From contig NC_037093.1 in assembly GCF_002994745.2 (NCBI RefSeq), positions 47,410,384-47,474,383 on the forward strand: a stretch of 64,000 nucleotides of DNA. The letters run 5' to 3'. A program made the position numbers and the translations under genes. How positions within the stretch are numbered: position 1 is the first letter of the stretch; each line of letters opens with the position of its first letter. The stretch is from Rosa chinensis (taxonomy: Eukaryota; Streptophyta; Magnoliopsida; Rosales; Rosaceae). Under the pieces are notes generated by a model, which saw only the letters and a list, made by a program, of their open reading frames with translations, had not been told where the DNA came from and did no database searches. Shown in pieces: positions 39,016 through 51,748 of the stretch.

Positions 39016-39400
39016 TCAGCAGCTTGGCGCCATTTAAACCATTGTTGCCAAGTCCAAGCATAAGAATTAACTGGCAATGCCAAGAAAATTCGGCGGACTA
39101 CGTCCCCTAAATCGTGCACTTGGAACAATTTTAACTCCTTTAATGTTTCCTTGATTACCAAAAGCAAAAGTCAAAAATTCTGGCGGCACCACAACATGCA
39201 AACAACATAAAGAATACAACACTTCGAAATTTCAAACACAAAAGCAAACTGCATTTATATATGGTCGGGACTCCCCACCCAAGAATATTGTCAAAATACA
39301 TAGAGCCAGAGCGGCAGTAAAAGGAAGAATAAACAAAGCCTCAGCGGCACTACAAAGGTTCCGGAGTAGCAACAACATTATCCCCAACCGGCGGCGGTTG

Positions 39401-42069
39401 TTACCCAGCCAGGCGGCTCATCTGATCAGATCTATGAGCGATAGGGCTCAGCGTCACTATGGTGCCATTCGCTCGAGTATGGGTGGCCATAAAACCTGCG
39501 CGAAACACTTCTGACAGAGTCGGAGGAGGGGTCCGCTGAGAATCGTCTGCCGGACGCTCACCACTTTCTCCACTACCTGAGCGGACACCCTCAACTCCAG
39601 CAGGGGCCACGCTACTCGCAAGTTCCCGCTGACCCATCTGCCTGACAGGTTGGGTCACCTTCGCCTAATCAATGGCGCCCTTCTGCTTCAGCAGGTCAAA
39701 ATTAGAGGTGGCACAGCCTTCGTCGCCTCCATCATGGCCTTCTTGTACTCAGCAGACTGCTTGAAGGACTCTACAGCAGCGGCCTCCGAGAGCCCTTCTC
39801 AGCCTCCCGGTGGGCAACCTCGCCCTCCAGCCTTTTCACCTCAACAGACTTGGCGGTAGCGTACCGTTGAAGGATCTCAACTTTCTTATCTTTGGCCGCC
39901 ACTTGATCCTTGAGCAGGGCCATGTCCTGTTCTTGCTTGGCAACTTGGTTGTTCCGCTTGACATCCCGTTGAACAGTGACAGACAACTTGCCTCGGGAGT
40001 CCATGGTGTCACAGTCCGCCTTGGTTAGGCGCCGCTTAGTATCCGCCAATCTATCCTTGGCCTCATGTAGCTCCCTTTGAAGACCTCTAATTTCCTTATT
40101 CAGCTGTCGCTCCACCTGGGGCTGTTTCGAGGCTGCCAGGAACATCTCATGTAACCAAATGGACAAGTGCCTGAAGGCCGAGATGTAGGGCGACTGGTCA
40201 ATGGCGGTTGAGCGCACGATCCCCTCCAGCCCGCCGAACCCCAATCGCTTGCAGAGGTGGAAGATAAACTCCCGCTCAGTCTCTGTCAGGAACTCGGCAT
40301 ATGCGGCAAACGAGTCGAGGTCGCTCGTCTGCACCTCCGGCCCAGCTGTCACAGTCGCCTTCGGAGGGGCTTGCCTTGCCTTCTTCCGTTGGCGGACCCC
40401 AATAGTCTCCGCATCGGCCGCATCATCCTCGTCAACCGTGTCGTTTTGCAGCCGCTTCCGTTGCGGTACCACCCGTGTGGTACCGAAGGCGACTGGAAGC
40501 GCTCCTATCTGCGACTCCAGCCCCGCAATAGTCACTGGCTTCTTTGAGGATGCCACCCTCTCCTTCTGGGACCCAAGCCTATTGGCAGGCACCCTGTCTT
40601 TCTGCTGCACTGGCGCAGCAGAGGCCTTGCTCCCGCCAACTGAACCCTGAGCGGCGCCAGCTCCCGCCTGCACCACGGGCGAGCCATCAGGGCTGAGGTG
40701 TGAGTGATGAGGCATCAGCAACACCACAGGAACCTCAGATTGGCTCACCGCCAATGTCTGAGGGTCGACGACAGTCTGTTAGGCCTCCAGCCCAGCGGCG
40801 TACATACTCTCCAGGAAATTGTTGATCTCTGCACGATCCATAGATTTCTCAAATGCCTCACGACTAGCTTTATTACCGGCGGAGAGTCTGTAAAAAAAAA
40901 AAAACAACAGGTTAGCCTGACGAAAACCTAACTATAACACATCAGCAGAGGATACTTACCAAGGGCTCATGTCAACTGTTGATCGACCAACAGCTCCCAC
41001 CTGGTAAGTAAGCGGAGATCTAGCAAGTTGCAGTTCTGCCAGCAGCCGCGGATCTTTGCTATGCGGCACTCTTCTTCTAGTGTCAGGTTATAGCGCAGGC
41101 CCGCTACAAAAAAGTAAAAGAAAAAAAAAATGAAGTTGTCATTACAACAGAAGGAATTATTGCGCAACAAAAATCAACTCTAAACGGCGACAACCAGCGA
41201 TAACCTAGGATAGGTTGGAATTTCGACTTAATCCTGAATGTCGGCTCTCCATCATTCGACCCAGCCTGATATTCCCATCCGGCAGTGGCAACACATAAGG
41301 TCCCCTGCCAAGGTGACATGGAATCCTTCAGGTTCTCTATTAACTTGGGTGCCCCCTGGAGTCGACTCAGGTTCACTTGCCCGCTGTGACCTTGGTGCTT
41401 CATGTATACTAATTCGTAGAAATGTAGCACCTCCGCCACAGTTGGACCCTCATAGCCAGACAAGCGCCATAGCGAATTGAGCGCCATCAGCAACCTCCAC
41501 ATATTAGGGCAAATTTGCCCAAAGGCGAGGCCAAACTCATAAACCAAGATTTGGAGGTTTGGCAGTAGCAGGAATGTCACACCCTGGCAGAAGATCGTCT
41601 CGTGCACGGGGCATGCCCCGCTGGTAGGAACAATGCTCTTTCCTCCTTCAGCGGCGGTCACAGTTTCACTACACCTGGCAAGCGGAACACCAGCTTCACA
41701 CGATTGACGGCAGCCACCGTCATCGACCCTCCCGCCTCATCGACTGATGTGCTGTCACCAAGAACCCAAGCTGACTCAACCTCTTCCCCGCCAGTCTCCC
41801 TCACCCCACCAGCGGAGCCGCTAGCAGCGCTATTGCTCGCCAGCGTCTCCTCCCGCCTATCACGCGCAGCGACTTCCTCCATCTCCCTTGAACTCTCAGG
41901 ACGACCGGCACGACCCATTGCAACCTCTCAGGGAATGGTTTGTAGCGGCACGATGTCTAGCGGTTCAGACAGTGAGGTTCTTGCAGGGCCAGACGGACGC
42001 AATGAATCAATAAACATCTTATCCGCCATGTTGAGCGACACGTCAGACCCAGAATCCTCATTGCTCTAG
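39401..42069 (-). pseudogene. Antisense ORF of the Tat-like element, intron-containing, decayed
   Basis: The N-terminal part (41661-41104) has text like the plant 'putative gypsy type transposon' domain (PF04195-like): LLPNLQILVYEFGLAFGQI, CPNMWRLLMALNSLWRL. Two introns are likely: about 41190-41104 (AG/GTTATC donor, TTTTTTGTAG acceptor) and about 40962-40886 (TTG/GTAAGTATCC donor, TTTTTACAG acceptor). The later exon gives NKASREAFEKSMDRAEINNF and then a 327-codon frame (40754-39771) with a helical segment (FAAYAEFLTETEREFIFHL) and a long coiled coil (from about residue 215). A frameshift near 39780 leads to ESFKQSAEYKKAMMEAT, and a tail ends near 39401. In-frame stops after VDQQLT and GLEA also break it. 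A TATA-like ACATAAAAGAG lies near 42617. Function of this family is unknown. Confidence 0.65.
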
Positions 42070-42896
42070 ATCTCTATAACGCTAGCCATCACAAACCATA
42101 AAACCCAAAATCAGTCAGTTCCAACAGGATCTACACCCACCCTCATCTCCGTTTTCACCTAAGAACATCAAGATAACCCATACCTAGAAAACTCAGAAAA
42201 TACCAAAACAAGAACGACGAGCATCCACACCAAAACCCATATTCGACCATCTAGCAAGGTAGAAAACCCCATTCTTCTATCAAACACCTAAAACCCACCC
42301 CCCAAACACAACTCTAGACCCTTAGAGACACCGGTGAGTAACAGAAACCATGTCAAATTCAAAAACCCAGAAACTGGCAGAAGCAAAAACACGAAAATCC
42401 AGTAAAACAGGGATAGTATTCAAGATACCAACCTCAAAGATGAAAACTTTAGTGTGATCGAGGGCGCTTGTCTTCGCTGCAAGAGAGCTTCATCCTTCAA
42501 AGATCGATAACTTCACGGAATCGTCGAAATCTCTTCAGGGATCTCAGAGCGAAGCTTGCAGACGACAATACTAGTTCAAAGTGCAAAGTGCCAAACCACC
42601 AAGTTTCCCTCTCTTTTATGTCAACATCAACCCAATCTTGACCGTCCGCTGAAAAACGACATCACACGATAGCCATACACGTGGCCCACGATCACACTTA
42701 CTCTCCGGATTAACCGAGGCGTCGCTCAGTTACAAAATCAATAATTACTCGCATTAATGGTGAGGAGACGGGCATGATGCAGAGACATCACTGCACACGC
42801 CAACCCAATACATGCTTGCCATGTGTTGGACACCATCAGCCGAAACGTCTAACCAAAGTAACCATTGAAATGGGCAGAAAACAAATCGTCCAGAGT

Positions 42897-44280
42897 CTCC
42901 GCTAAGCGCAATTCCGCTAGCTGAACTTCTCCCCTTTCATCTTGCAAGCGAGATAGTCTCCGCTAGGCGCAACTCTGCTAGTGGAACTTCTCCCCTTTCA
43001 TCTTGCAAGCGAGATAGTCTCATCTAAGCACAACTCCTCTAGTGGAACTTCTCCCCTTTCATCTTGCAAGCAAGATAGTCTCCGCTAGGCGCAACTCCGC
43101 TAGTGGAACTTCTCCCCTTTCATCTTGCAAGTGAGTCTCCGCTAAGTGCAAACCCGCTAGAGGAACTTCTTCCTCTTCATCTTGCAAGCGATACTCTCCG
43201 CTAGGCGAATCTCCACTAGCGGACCTTGCAAATAAGGCAGTCACCGTTGACCGCAACGCCATTTACTAGGCCATAGCCAGTCAGGTTCCCGCATCACTGC
43301 CGGCCACTTGCTATCAGCGGATGGACCTCCACCAACAAAGATTCCCGAGGCAATGCCTAACTCTGACAATGACCGCCAGGCGGTGTTACAGCCAAACCAA
43401 AGTCCTCCGGGACAAGTAAGGGGACAAGTCAAAAGTCTTCGACAGCCCTAATCAGGCACATTGACACCCATCACTTGGGTATCAAAGATTGGGTTCGCTA
43501 CCCAACACCCTCTGCTCAGCGCAGCTCCCCTCAACAAACAATACACCTGCCAAAAGGAGGTCTATCTTCGCTGGGGAGTGGGGGACTTCCTGGGGGCCTA
43601 GCAGGGGCCCACCCGAAAGGGTATAAAGCGTTCGTTTAGTAAGTCCATGGTTGACAGAGCACTGACGCTAATTATGCTCTTGCAAGTCTGACGGAAGTAA
43701 CGCTGCGAACTGCTAGGCAACTCCCCAACTAAGATTGCCCTCCTTGACTGGGGACTTGGGGGACTTGTACTTACATAGGCATTTGTAAGCATAATTAGCT
43801 ATAATGAGCCATGCTCATGCTACCGCCAGCGGTACCAACTCCCGCCAAAAGAGTGACCTACCAGAACACAGCCAAACAGGTTACCGTCCGAGCCCCGGCT
43901 CACCCCCATATCACCTCTGACGTGCCACCACACGCCGCGCCAAGACAGCATTAGAAGCTCCAAAAGCTGGGGGACTGAAGCATATCAGTCCCACATCGAA
44001 AACATGGAGAAGATCAGCTTCCTCCTCACCTATAAAAGGTTCTCTCCTCTCTCCTCATTAATTACACATTTACTACTTACCTTCTGTTACTTTGTCAACA
44101 TAAATACATTGACTAACTTAGGCATCGGAGAAGAGAAGACCGCCTAACGCGGTCTCCCTCTGCCCCCCCTGTATTTTACTTGACAAGTAGCGGAAGTTCT
44201 GAGAATATTACAAGTAGCGGTCCGCCCATCGGATCAGCGTTAAACAAGATTTAGCTACCGTTAAATCTTAAGCATTAACA
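42897..44280 (+). repeat. Tat-like 3' LTR with 60-bp tandem units
   Basis: The right end is firm (44280, by match with 8857 and the ATCAT that follows); the left end is not. Five to six 60-bp units with CTTCTCCCCTTTCATCTTGC fill 42897-43203. A core promoter CTATAAAAGG lies at 44031-44040. The region 42070-42896 upstream shows promoter-like DNA for the antisense gene but no protein frame. The LTR start might lie as far left as about 42775. Confidence 0.7.
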
Positions 44281-44344
44281 ATCATCAATTATGATGAAGT
44301 TTCTATCCCACGTCTCATGTACACTAGTGTATTTTCATAGAGCC

Positions 44345-46260
44345 TTGACTTGGGTAAATGAAGATCACCATGAACCTTCATGTATATTCCGTATCTAGAT
44401 CCCCATAGAGATACGTAGTGACCACATTTGTAAGCTACATAATCAGTTATTCAGAAACTACCAAACTGACAGGGTAGTGGAGTGCAATGACATCCATTAC
44501 AAGAGAATATGTCTCATCGTAGTCGATTCCAGGGAGTTTTGTGAGAAGCCTTGCGCCATAAGGCAAGATTTCCATCTCTTTTTCTCATCATGCTTTCTAA
44601 CGAAGACCCATTAGTCAACATGTTTTATGTTAGGAGGTGTTGGCATCACTTGCTCAAAAACCTTCCCCTTCGTTAGAGAATTCAACTTAACCTGGATCGC
44701 GTCTTTCCATTTAGGTCAAATCTCTCTATGTTGGCATTCATTCATCAACGGAGCATGGTTCAAAGTCATCGGACTCAAACAAACTCATGCACAACGAAAT
44801 GCGCAACTACATCATCAATTATGATGGAGTTTCTATCCCACGTCTCATGTACACTAGTATAATTTTCATAGAGCTCTATATTATCAGGAATAGGTTCTGA
44901 CGTTGAGGCGTCCCCCAACGATAACCATAATCTTGAAGATTCTCATGACACTGATTTTGAGTCTTGATGATCAAAGGATTGGAATGTGCCAAAGTATCCT
45001 TCGAACTCATGGGCCTCCCACGCATCCTAGCTAGGGCCATGACCTGTAATGACAAAGTGCCACTCTCTTTGGCGTTGGTGCCATGCCTACCTCCGTGTAG
45101 GGTGGCGCTACGTCCTCTCGTAGTCTCGTAGGGACGTACTTCCTTGCAGGAATATTTGCAACAGATGTGTGATCTTGTCACTTTAGTAGAGATCGAGATG
45201 AGACATAGTGGGGACAGGCCACGACAATTTTTGTCATTCCTGCTGAACATTCATGTTCTTATCTCCCCTTAACAACGGGAAGACTATCTTATCAAAGTGA
45301 CATCCGAAAATCTAGAGGTAAGGAGATCGCCAAGCAAGGGCATTAAGTGGCGGACGATTGTTGGAGTCTCAAATCCAACTGAGTTGCCTATTCGTCTATA
45401 AGGACTCATTATAGAGCGATGTGGCCGCGCAATTGGCACATAAAGGCACACTTAAATATGGGTAAGTACGATACTTGTACCTAGTCACTAGCTGTAACGC
45501 AGAGGTACATTGAGTGGCGGTGGGTCGTAGACGAATTAGCATAGTTGCATGCGATATTGCATCACCCCAAGCGAATATAAGGAAATTAGTGCGCATTACC
45601 AATGTCCGGACTACCATCGTAGTCGTTTCCGCGAGACCAATTAGGTGTGTTCATGGGAATATAATGTCCAACATTAGTCTCAATGCAATACCATCGAAAG
45701 TCTTCGATGTAAAATCTGTAGCATTGTTAAGTCTAATTGACGGAAGAGGATGATCCGGGGAGTGAGCTCGTTGTCATATGATATGTGCTAGAAGTGTAGC
45801 ATAAGCAGCATTTACAGGTGGATAATGACACAACACGTGACCAGCATGTTTGTGTGTCAACCAATATCATGAGATATTTAAACGTCCGCAAGTTGGTTGA
45901 ACTAGTCCACATAATCCCCACGGATTCTATGCATGAACATAATGAGTATTTTCATATCCTTTGCATAGGACGATCTCAGTCCTAATTTCCCTAAGGAACG
46001 GGATTTGTAAAACGAGCGAGAGGCTTTAAAAGCAACCAATGAGAATTTTGGTTAGGCCTGAGCGTCTGAAACGCTATTTGAACCAAGTTGGTGATTGCAG
46101 CATCAACTGGGGCGCCATTTGGCTATAGGGTACGATTTGCCCTAAGAGCGTAGAGTGTTTCTGTGACAGTAATCAAGGTGTCATTTGGCTAGTGGAACTT
46201 GGGCTATTCCATGTCCTTGAATTAATACTGATGGCCCAACCATCGTAGTCACAAAGTAAT
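44345..46260 (-). pseudogene. Copia C integrase and RT remnant
   Basis: The integrase core shows as GIMWTSSTNLRTFKYLMILVD (45921-45733) and MRTNFLIFAWGDAISHA (45617-45396), which match the plant Copia integrase centre. The linker (45250-44876) and the start of RT follow. A 58-bp piece of the linker/RT junction is repeated at 44286-44343, just inside the truncation. Confidence 0.8.
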
Positions 46261-46669
46261 ATGCTCAGAATCAAAATTGAATCATAATGAAAAGAACTCG
46301 AAATTTTATTCATAAGCCAACGGAGTTACATCATTGTCTCTTTGACCAGAGAAAATCTAATCCAAAATGCTAGCTAATGCAAAACAATGGTAGGCGTCTA
46401 ACTTCTTTCGGTAATTCCAAAATAAATGTGACCAGGTGAGTAGAGAGATGTCAGTGGAGCAAGGCTCACTTAAGTACCCCTAATCTCATAACCTTTCTAG
46501 ACATCACACTTACTTTGGGTGAGCCTACTTTGAAGAAAAACTAAACCATTGGCATTTACTACAAAAATATATGGCAGTTGCTTATTACATCTCTTGGAAA
46601 AATAAAGACTTCAACAGAATTGGCTATCTATTAATCCCAGCCAGATTTGTAGTCTTCAACCCTTCACTC

Positions 46670-47722
46670 TAGATCATTTTCTTGATCTTCTTGTTCCATA
46701 TCGTGAGCTTCTGTTGCTTCACAATATGCTTTGTAGGCGGTGACAATTTCTTCACGAGCTCTACAAATGTGTGCCCAATGACCGGATACTCCACATCGAG
46801 AACATACATCTCTTTGCTCAGACTCCATTGATTGAGGTGCTTTGAAAGAGTTAGATAGATGGCTCTTAGTGTTGGTGGCGCCACCAACATGGTCAGAGGC
46901 GTTGCCTCCCTCTCTCTTTCCACGTTTACCTCTTCAGTTTCATGTTCGCCTATTTTGGCGGTTGCCTTCCCAAGTAGAGCGATTATATAGACCAGAAAGT
47001 CCAGAAATATCCCCAAGATTAGGGTTTCGCTCTTGGCGCTCTCTCTTAGAGGCGCGACTATAATTGGATTCCAGAATATGCTCTGTTTCCATGGATCTCG
47101 AATTATAGTTATTCACAAGGATGTTGTCATGCTTTTCAGCGACATTCATAGCTCCAATAAGCTCATGAAACCTTGTGATCCATACTGCAGTAACATAGAT
47201 TTGATAGTTCTTAACAATCATCAATGCAGAGACCGGGAAGGTAGAGAGAGTATTCTCAATCAACATCGCATATGTGATCTCTTTACCACAGACTTCCATT
47301 AAGGATTTAATGGGAAGTGCTTCCGAGTTGTAGTCAAGAACTAACTTGAAATCACAGAAGCCGAGGCTATGCCATCTCACTTCTAGGTCATAAAGCAGGG
47401 AGTCACGGATGTTGCCAAATCTTTCTTCGAGTGAGAGCCACAGCCTTCTGGGATCTTCTTCATTCATAGACTCGTACTGGAGAGAATCATCCATATGACG
47501 AGTCATTAGGATGATGGCTTTCGCCTTATTTTCCTCTAAGGCTGCACTATTTGCTTCCAAAGCTTGAGCTTGCTCAACAGTTAGCATGTCCTGGCTAGGC
47601 TCGAGAATCGTATCCAGGATTTCATCGGCCTTGAGATGCTGGCGGATATCACGAACCCACCTGTGATATTCAGAGCCAGTTGTTCCCAATGGAGCAAAGT
47701 CCAATTTGTTCAGGTTACTCAT
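46670..47722 (-). pseudogene. Copia C gag, longest frame of the family here
   Basis: The frame starts MSNLNKLDFAPLGTTGSEYH and is open for 260 codons to 46940. It has the same UBN2 core as copy A. A frame change leads to an intact zinc knuckle, CSRCGVSGHWAHIC (about 46805-46765), and the tail MEQEDQEN. This is the only one of the three copies whose CCHC residues are all present. Confidence 0.85.
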
Positions 47723-48674
47723 CCTGAAAGAGAACAAGAAATTAGGGTTAGTTTCGGAGCGTAAAAGGTTACCACGTAAACATTTAAATTTCTGAGCTAG
47801 TTGCTCCCAAGAAATTATGAATTTCTAAGCGTAATCGCTTCCAAGAAATTCAATTCCAAGAGGTATTGGATTAGATCGAAATAATGAAGTAAGTGGTCGA
47901 TCATAAATTCTCTACAAACTCTAAGTTTGGAGATCTCAACAAGCTCCAAGCTTGGAGTGAGCACGAACCCCCACCGTTCGGCTTAATTAGGTCCCCCATA
48001 TGATGAAGAAAGGGGGGTAGAAGAAGGGAGTTTGCAAGTCCAGGAAAAAGAAGAGAAATTGAATTAAAAAAAACTCTAAAAAACAGGAACGTTTAGCAAA
48101 AAATACCTTGAAATAGGTCGCCGGAAAATTTGGCCTAAAAAAGTTGTCGGAAAGTGGCAGGAAAACTTGCCGGAAAAGTCACCGGCAGTCGTTGACCAGC
48201 TGTTGACTGCAGACGTGGTAGTGGGGTCTAGTGCTGACGTGGCTTGCGTCAGTGGGCTGCGGCTTGGGCTTGGCTAGGGCTGCCTCCTCCCCCCCCCCCC
48301 TTTTTTTTTTTTGCCTTTTCTTCTCTTTTCTGCCGGTTTTTTGCATAAGGTTTAGTCGGCCGGTTCACCCACTTTTAGGCCTGTTTTTGTGCTTTTCTTC
48401 CTATTCCTGAATCGTCAGATTGAGAGTTGTCGGCTGACAAAATTTGGTTGAAATTGGATGCCCGGAGGTGGAATATTTGCTGCGGGGTGTATGGAGCTTC
48501 TGGTGGCTAGCTCGGTAGGTTTTCGGCCAGTTCTTCGGGTGGCGCGGCTAGTTCTGGACTCCTGGGATTGAGTGCTTCAAGGTGTGAGGTGGAGGCAGAA
48601 AAGGCTTCAAGGTTTTGTGTTCAGATTCAAGGTTTGGCTATTTATTTCAGGGTTAGGGTTTCGTGCTGATAACG

Positions 48675-48896
48675 TGTTTTAGGGAAACGATATTTGAGAG
48701 AGAATTGTTGTGTGTTCTCATTGATAATAGGGGTCTCTTTATATAGAGGATTACAATGTATAGAATCTGAATCATATAAGGAAATGTAATCATACATTGA
48801 ATAGGAATATCTAGATCCTTCTAATTAAACCCTATTACCATTAGGTCAAGTAACCTAGAGTTGGGCCAGACACACAAATAAGGATTTATTTGAACA
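48675..48896 (-). repeat. Copia C 5' LTR (right)
   Basis: 222 bp. It resembles the A and D LTRs (TGTTTTAGGG, TTATATAGAGGATTACAAT, GTCAAGTAACCTAGAGTT) with about a tenth or more of sites changed. The next bases, CATAC, should be the target duplication, whose partner is lost. Confidence 0.9.
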
Positions 48897-49367
48897 CATA
48901 CTACATTATTTAGAAATCATTGTCTTTATTGTCATACATATTATATAACAACAGTCTTCTGTAGCTAATACATTTTAATACAAATATTTGTGTGAAATGA
49001 GCATCACACACATATATCAGTGTATAATGGAACATACAGACATCAGTGTGAGAAGATAATTTCATATGGAAATATGTGTAAAAGTTCGACTGACAATTAA
49101 CATGACACTATTAGTTTACCGAGGTAAATACACATGGACATCAGTAAGAGTTGTAAATGCATTTTACACGGATTTTAGTAGCTATACTACTTAAAACCAG
49201 AAGATTGATCAAAAGTTTGCCATTTTTCATCTCTCTCTTAGTTTTCATAACAAAGCTGTGTAGATGATGAAGGAGATGGCTGTGAAGATTTGAGTTGATT
49301 CATAGAATTCAGGTATTATTTTTCACTTCCCTTAACCTCATATTGTATATTTCAAGTAGGTATGATG

Positions 49368-49503
49368 GTGTATTCATGAATGGTTTTTAGGATATTCATG
49401 ATCATTATAAAAAGACATAATTTTAAGAATGAAAGTGTGTATTCATGATGGTTTTTAGGATATTCATGATCATGATAAAAAGACATAATTTTAAGAATGA
49501 AAG
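49368..49503 (+). repeat. 68-bp tandem duplication
   Basis: Two units share TTTTTAGGATATTCATGATC and AAAAAGACATAATTTTAAG. They differ at only a few bases, so this is a recent local duplication within the CACTA 5' region. Confidence 0.85.
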
Positions 49504-50188
49504 CCTACAAAAATTATTGTTTGGATCGATCATTGATTTAGTTTATATAGAAAATATATTTGTGTGTTTGTAGAGAAACTAAAATGAGATTAATGATTAG
49601 TTGGTTGTAAATTTGCTAATTTATGATAATCATAATTAGAACTTACCACTTGAACTAAACTTCGCTTAGAGTAGTATGGTATAAATTTTTCAAAAAAAGT
49701 AATTGTATAATTTCATACAAATTGCTTTTGAAGAAAATTTATACTATTCAAATTTCTGTAAAATTCATTACATTGCATATAACCTTATTACCCGTTAAAG
49801 GATTTGGTATTGGAATTTGATGCCTCCATGCACAATCCTTAAATTGTCCCATTTTTGGACAGTTTGATAATGAGGTATTATGTATACTCTATGATGCTTA
49901 TTCATCGTTACATGTTATTGGAATATTCGACGGCCCGATCCTATGATCCCCTATGCATATTAAGTTCGTGCATTTGTGGGATCATAGGCGGGGTGCTGTC
50001 GAATTTTTCAATAATAGGTAGCGATGAGTTAGGCATCATAGAGATATACATAATATGTCATTGCCGAATGGGTTAGGTTCTACACCTTAGAAATGAAGAT
50101 ATAAGGCAATAGTTGATTCATTCATCATGTGTGATTTATTAATGAATTTTGTCATTATGCAGTGGTTCTTTACTGAAGTAATGAATAA

Positions 50189-51130
50189 TTGAGCAATATG
50201 GACAAAGATCCGGTGTTTCTGGATCGAGAAAGTGATGAATATACTTTTGGGCTCTGTGCATTTATCAACCATGCCCTAGATATCTCTCCTATTCCCAATA
50301 GAATCTATTGCCCTTGTAAAGAGTGTAAAAATCGGTGGAGACAATTTGTGAAAGATGTGGAGAACCACATACGTTATGTAGACATGTGGAATGACTATGT
50401 AAACATGCCTTGGACCACACCCGGCGAGCAATTACCCCTAATAAATGAACTTGATGTGGCAGGTTCTTCATCCCCACAAGAAGTTATGCCAGAACATAAT
50501 ATGGCTAATATGTTGCAGAATGCATTTGGGTTTCATAATGAAAGGATCATGCCTTTGTCCTCTTCAGAGCCAGTTGGAGGTCATGACTCTGGTCCAACCC
50601 TAGATGCCAAAAAAATTCAATAAGCTACTTGACGATGCGAATACTAATGTTTTTCATGGAGCACGAATAAATAAGCTTGAATTTCTAGTGAGGTTATATC
50701 AGATTAAGTGTTTGCACTCAAATAGTGATGTATCTGAAACTCTAGATCTATTGAAAGACACATTTTCTACAAGTACGACATACTCTCCCAAAGAGTTTTT
50801 ACAAAACAAAAAAAAATGATCAAGGACATTGGTTTGACTTATAGAAAAATTGATGCATGTCCGAATGATTATAAGTTGTATTGGAAAAAGCATGAAAATG
50901 ATACAAATTGTCAAGTTTGTGGTATTAGCCGATGGAAAAAGAAGAAGAATGGCAATGAAATTGGTGGAAAACCTAAAGCAGCTAAGATTTTACATTATTT
51001 TCCATTAGGTCCTCGATTCCAATGTTTATATATGTCTCACCATACTACAAATTAGATGTCTTGGAATTCAAAACTAAGGACTAAAGATGGGGCACTCCGA
51101 CATCTTGCTGATTCTCCAGCTTGAGCTATT
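50189..51130 (+). pseudogene. CACTA transposase (TNP2-like) N-terminal remnant
   Basis: The first frame (50189-50623, 144 codons) has the transposase-associated domain: an aromatic/acid N-terminus, FINHALDISP and CPCKECKNRW. The next frames give KFNKLLDDANTNVFHGA and then YRKIDACPNDYKLYWKKHE, CQVCGISRWKKKK and ILHYFPLGPRFQCLYMS, the usual TNP2 start. The tail WNSKLRTKDGALRHLADSPA follows and then stops. Frames shift at about 50610 and 50815. The catalytic part is absent, so no transposase is made. Confidence 0.85.
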
Positions 51131-51269
51131 AGCACCCCCTCCGAAGGCAACCGAAAAACATTCCATGCTTGCACTATAGGTACAGCCTCTTACCTACTGA
51201 CATTCGTGTGAAATAACATTATTTCACAATGATCTAAATATGTAGTTAACTGATGTTTTGCTAGTAGTG

Positions 51270-51748
51270 ATTGTGCTAATCAAAGTAAAGAAACCAACAC
51301 CAATATAACAGAGCTACCACACCACCATAACCCCCAAAGACAATCAATTTTCAATTCATACTATTGACACATTTGAATCATCACCAAACAAGTCTTTGGT
51401 TAAACAAATCTCATATCCACCAAAGGCATCCACTAATTTCCACTACCAAATACACTTGATTAGACAAACATGTCAAACATAACACCACAGTGCAATGCCA
51501 ATCACAATAGAAAAAACTACAAGGGCTAGAAAACCCCAAAGTAAAACCTTAAAAAAAAGAACACAAACCCTGAAGAGAACTAATGTGAAGGGAGAAGACA
51601 AGATCATGGTGCTAGCTCCACCCAAAATCACAAGAGAGTTGAGGGGTGGAACTTGATTTGTTGTCAAAAACCATGAAGGAAGTTATTAGCCATGCTTGTG
51701 GTACAAAACCCTAATAGAGCATTATTTGGGAGAAGGTTAATTACCTCG
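51270..51748. other. Unassigned stretch
   Basis: No supported gene. A 64-codon hydrophobic frame on the minus strand (51667-51473) has no recognisable match. The DNA lies between the CACTA end and the old Copia gag and may be part of that Copia's interior. Confidence 0.4.

Larger units (their letters stand above)
39030..44280 (+). mobile_element. Tat-like Gypsy element, 5'-truncated, with antisense gene
   Basis: The left edge breaks into the PIN fragment at GCTTGGCG without any LTR. The right edge is an LTR ending ATTAACA, followed by ATCAT, which fits insertion into the Copia sequence ACATCATCAATT. LTR direction is set by CTATAAAAGG and a downstream leader on the plus strand. Between them lies a gene on the opposite strand (39401-42069). 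Tat-lineage Gypsy elements are known for extra, sometimes antisense, frames between pol and the 3' LTR. No gag, RT or integrase remains here, so the class call is an inference from this layout. Confidence 0.65.
44281..48896 (-). mobile_element. Copia LTR retrotransposon C, 3'-truncated
   Basis: The right LTR (48675-48896, 222 bp) starts TG and ends CA. Inside on the minus strand come the primer-like CGTTATCAGCACGAA, a leader with a C13-T13 run (about 48288-48313), gag and pol. The left side is cut by the Tat-like LTR at 44280. It is more diverged from A and D than they are from each other in the LTR, so it is older. RNase H, polypurine tract and left LTR are missing. Confidence 0.88.
48897..51269 (+). 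mobile_element. CACTA (En/Spm-like) element, truncated
   Basis: The right end reads GTTTTGCTAGTAGTG, the inverse of a CACTACTAGCAAAAC terminus. Subterminal DNA has GTGTGAAATAACATTATTTCAC-like palindromic words near 51208-51230 and similar GTGTGAAATGA and CAGTGTG words at 48990-49055. A TNP2-type transposase remnant lies inside (50189-51130). The left terminus is missing at the Copia C border, which may be the insertion point of Copia C into this element. Region 48897-50188 has no other frame. Confidence 0.7.

Noticed and set aside
39401..42069. These minus-strand frames were first taken to set the element's direction as minus
   Set aside because: The adjoining LTR has its TATA box and leader on the plus strand and the expected end next to ATCAT; an antisense extra gene fits better.
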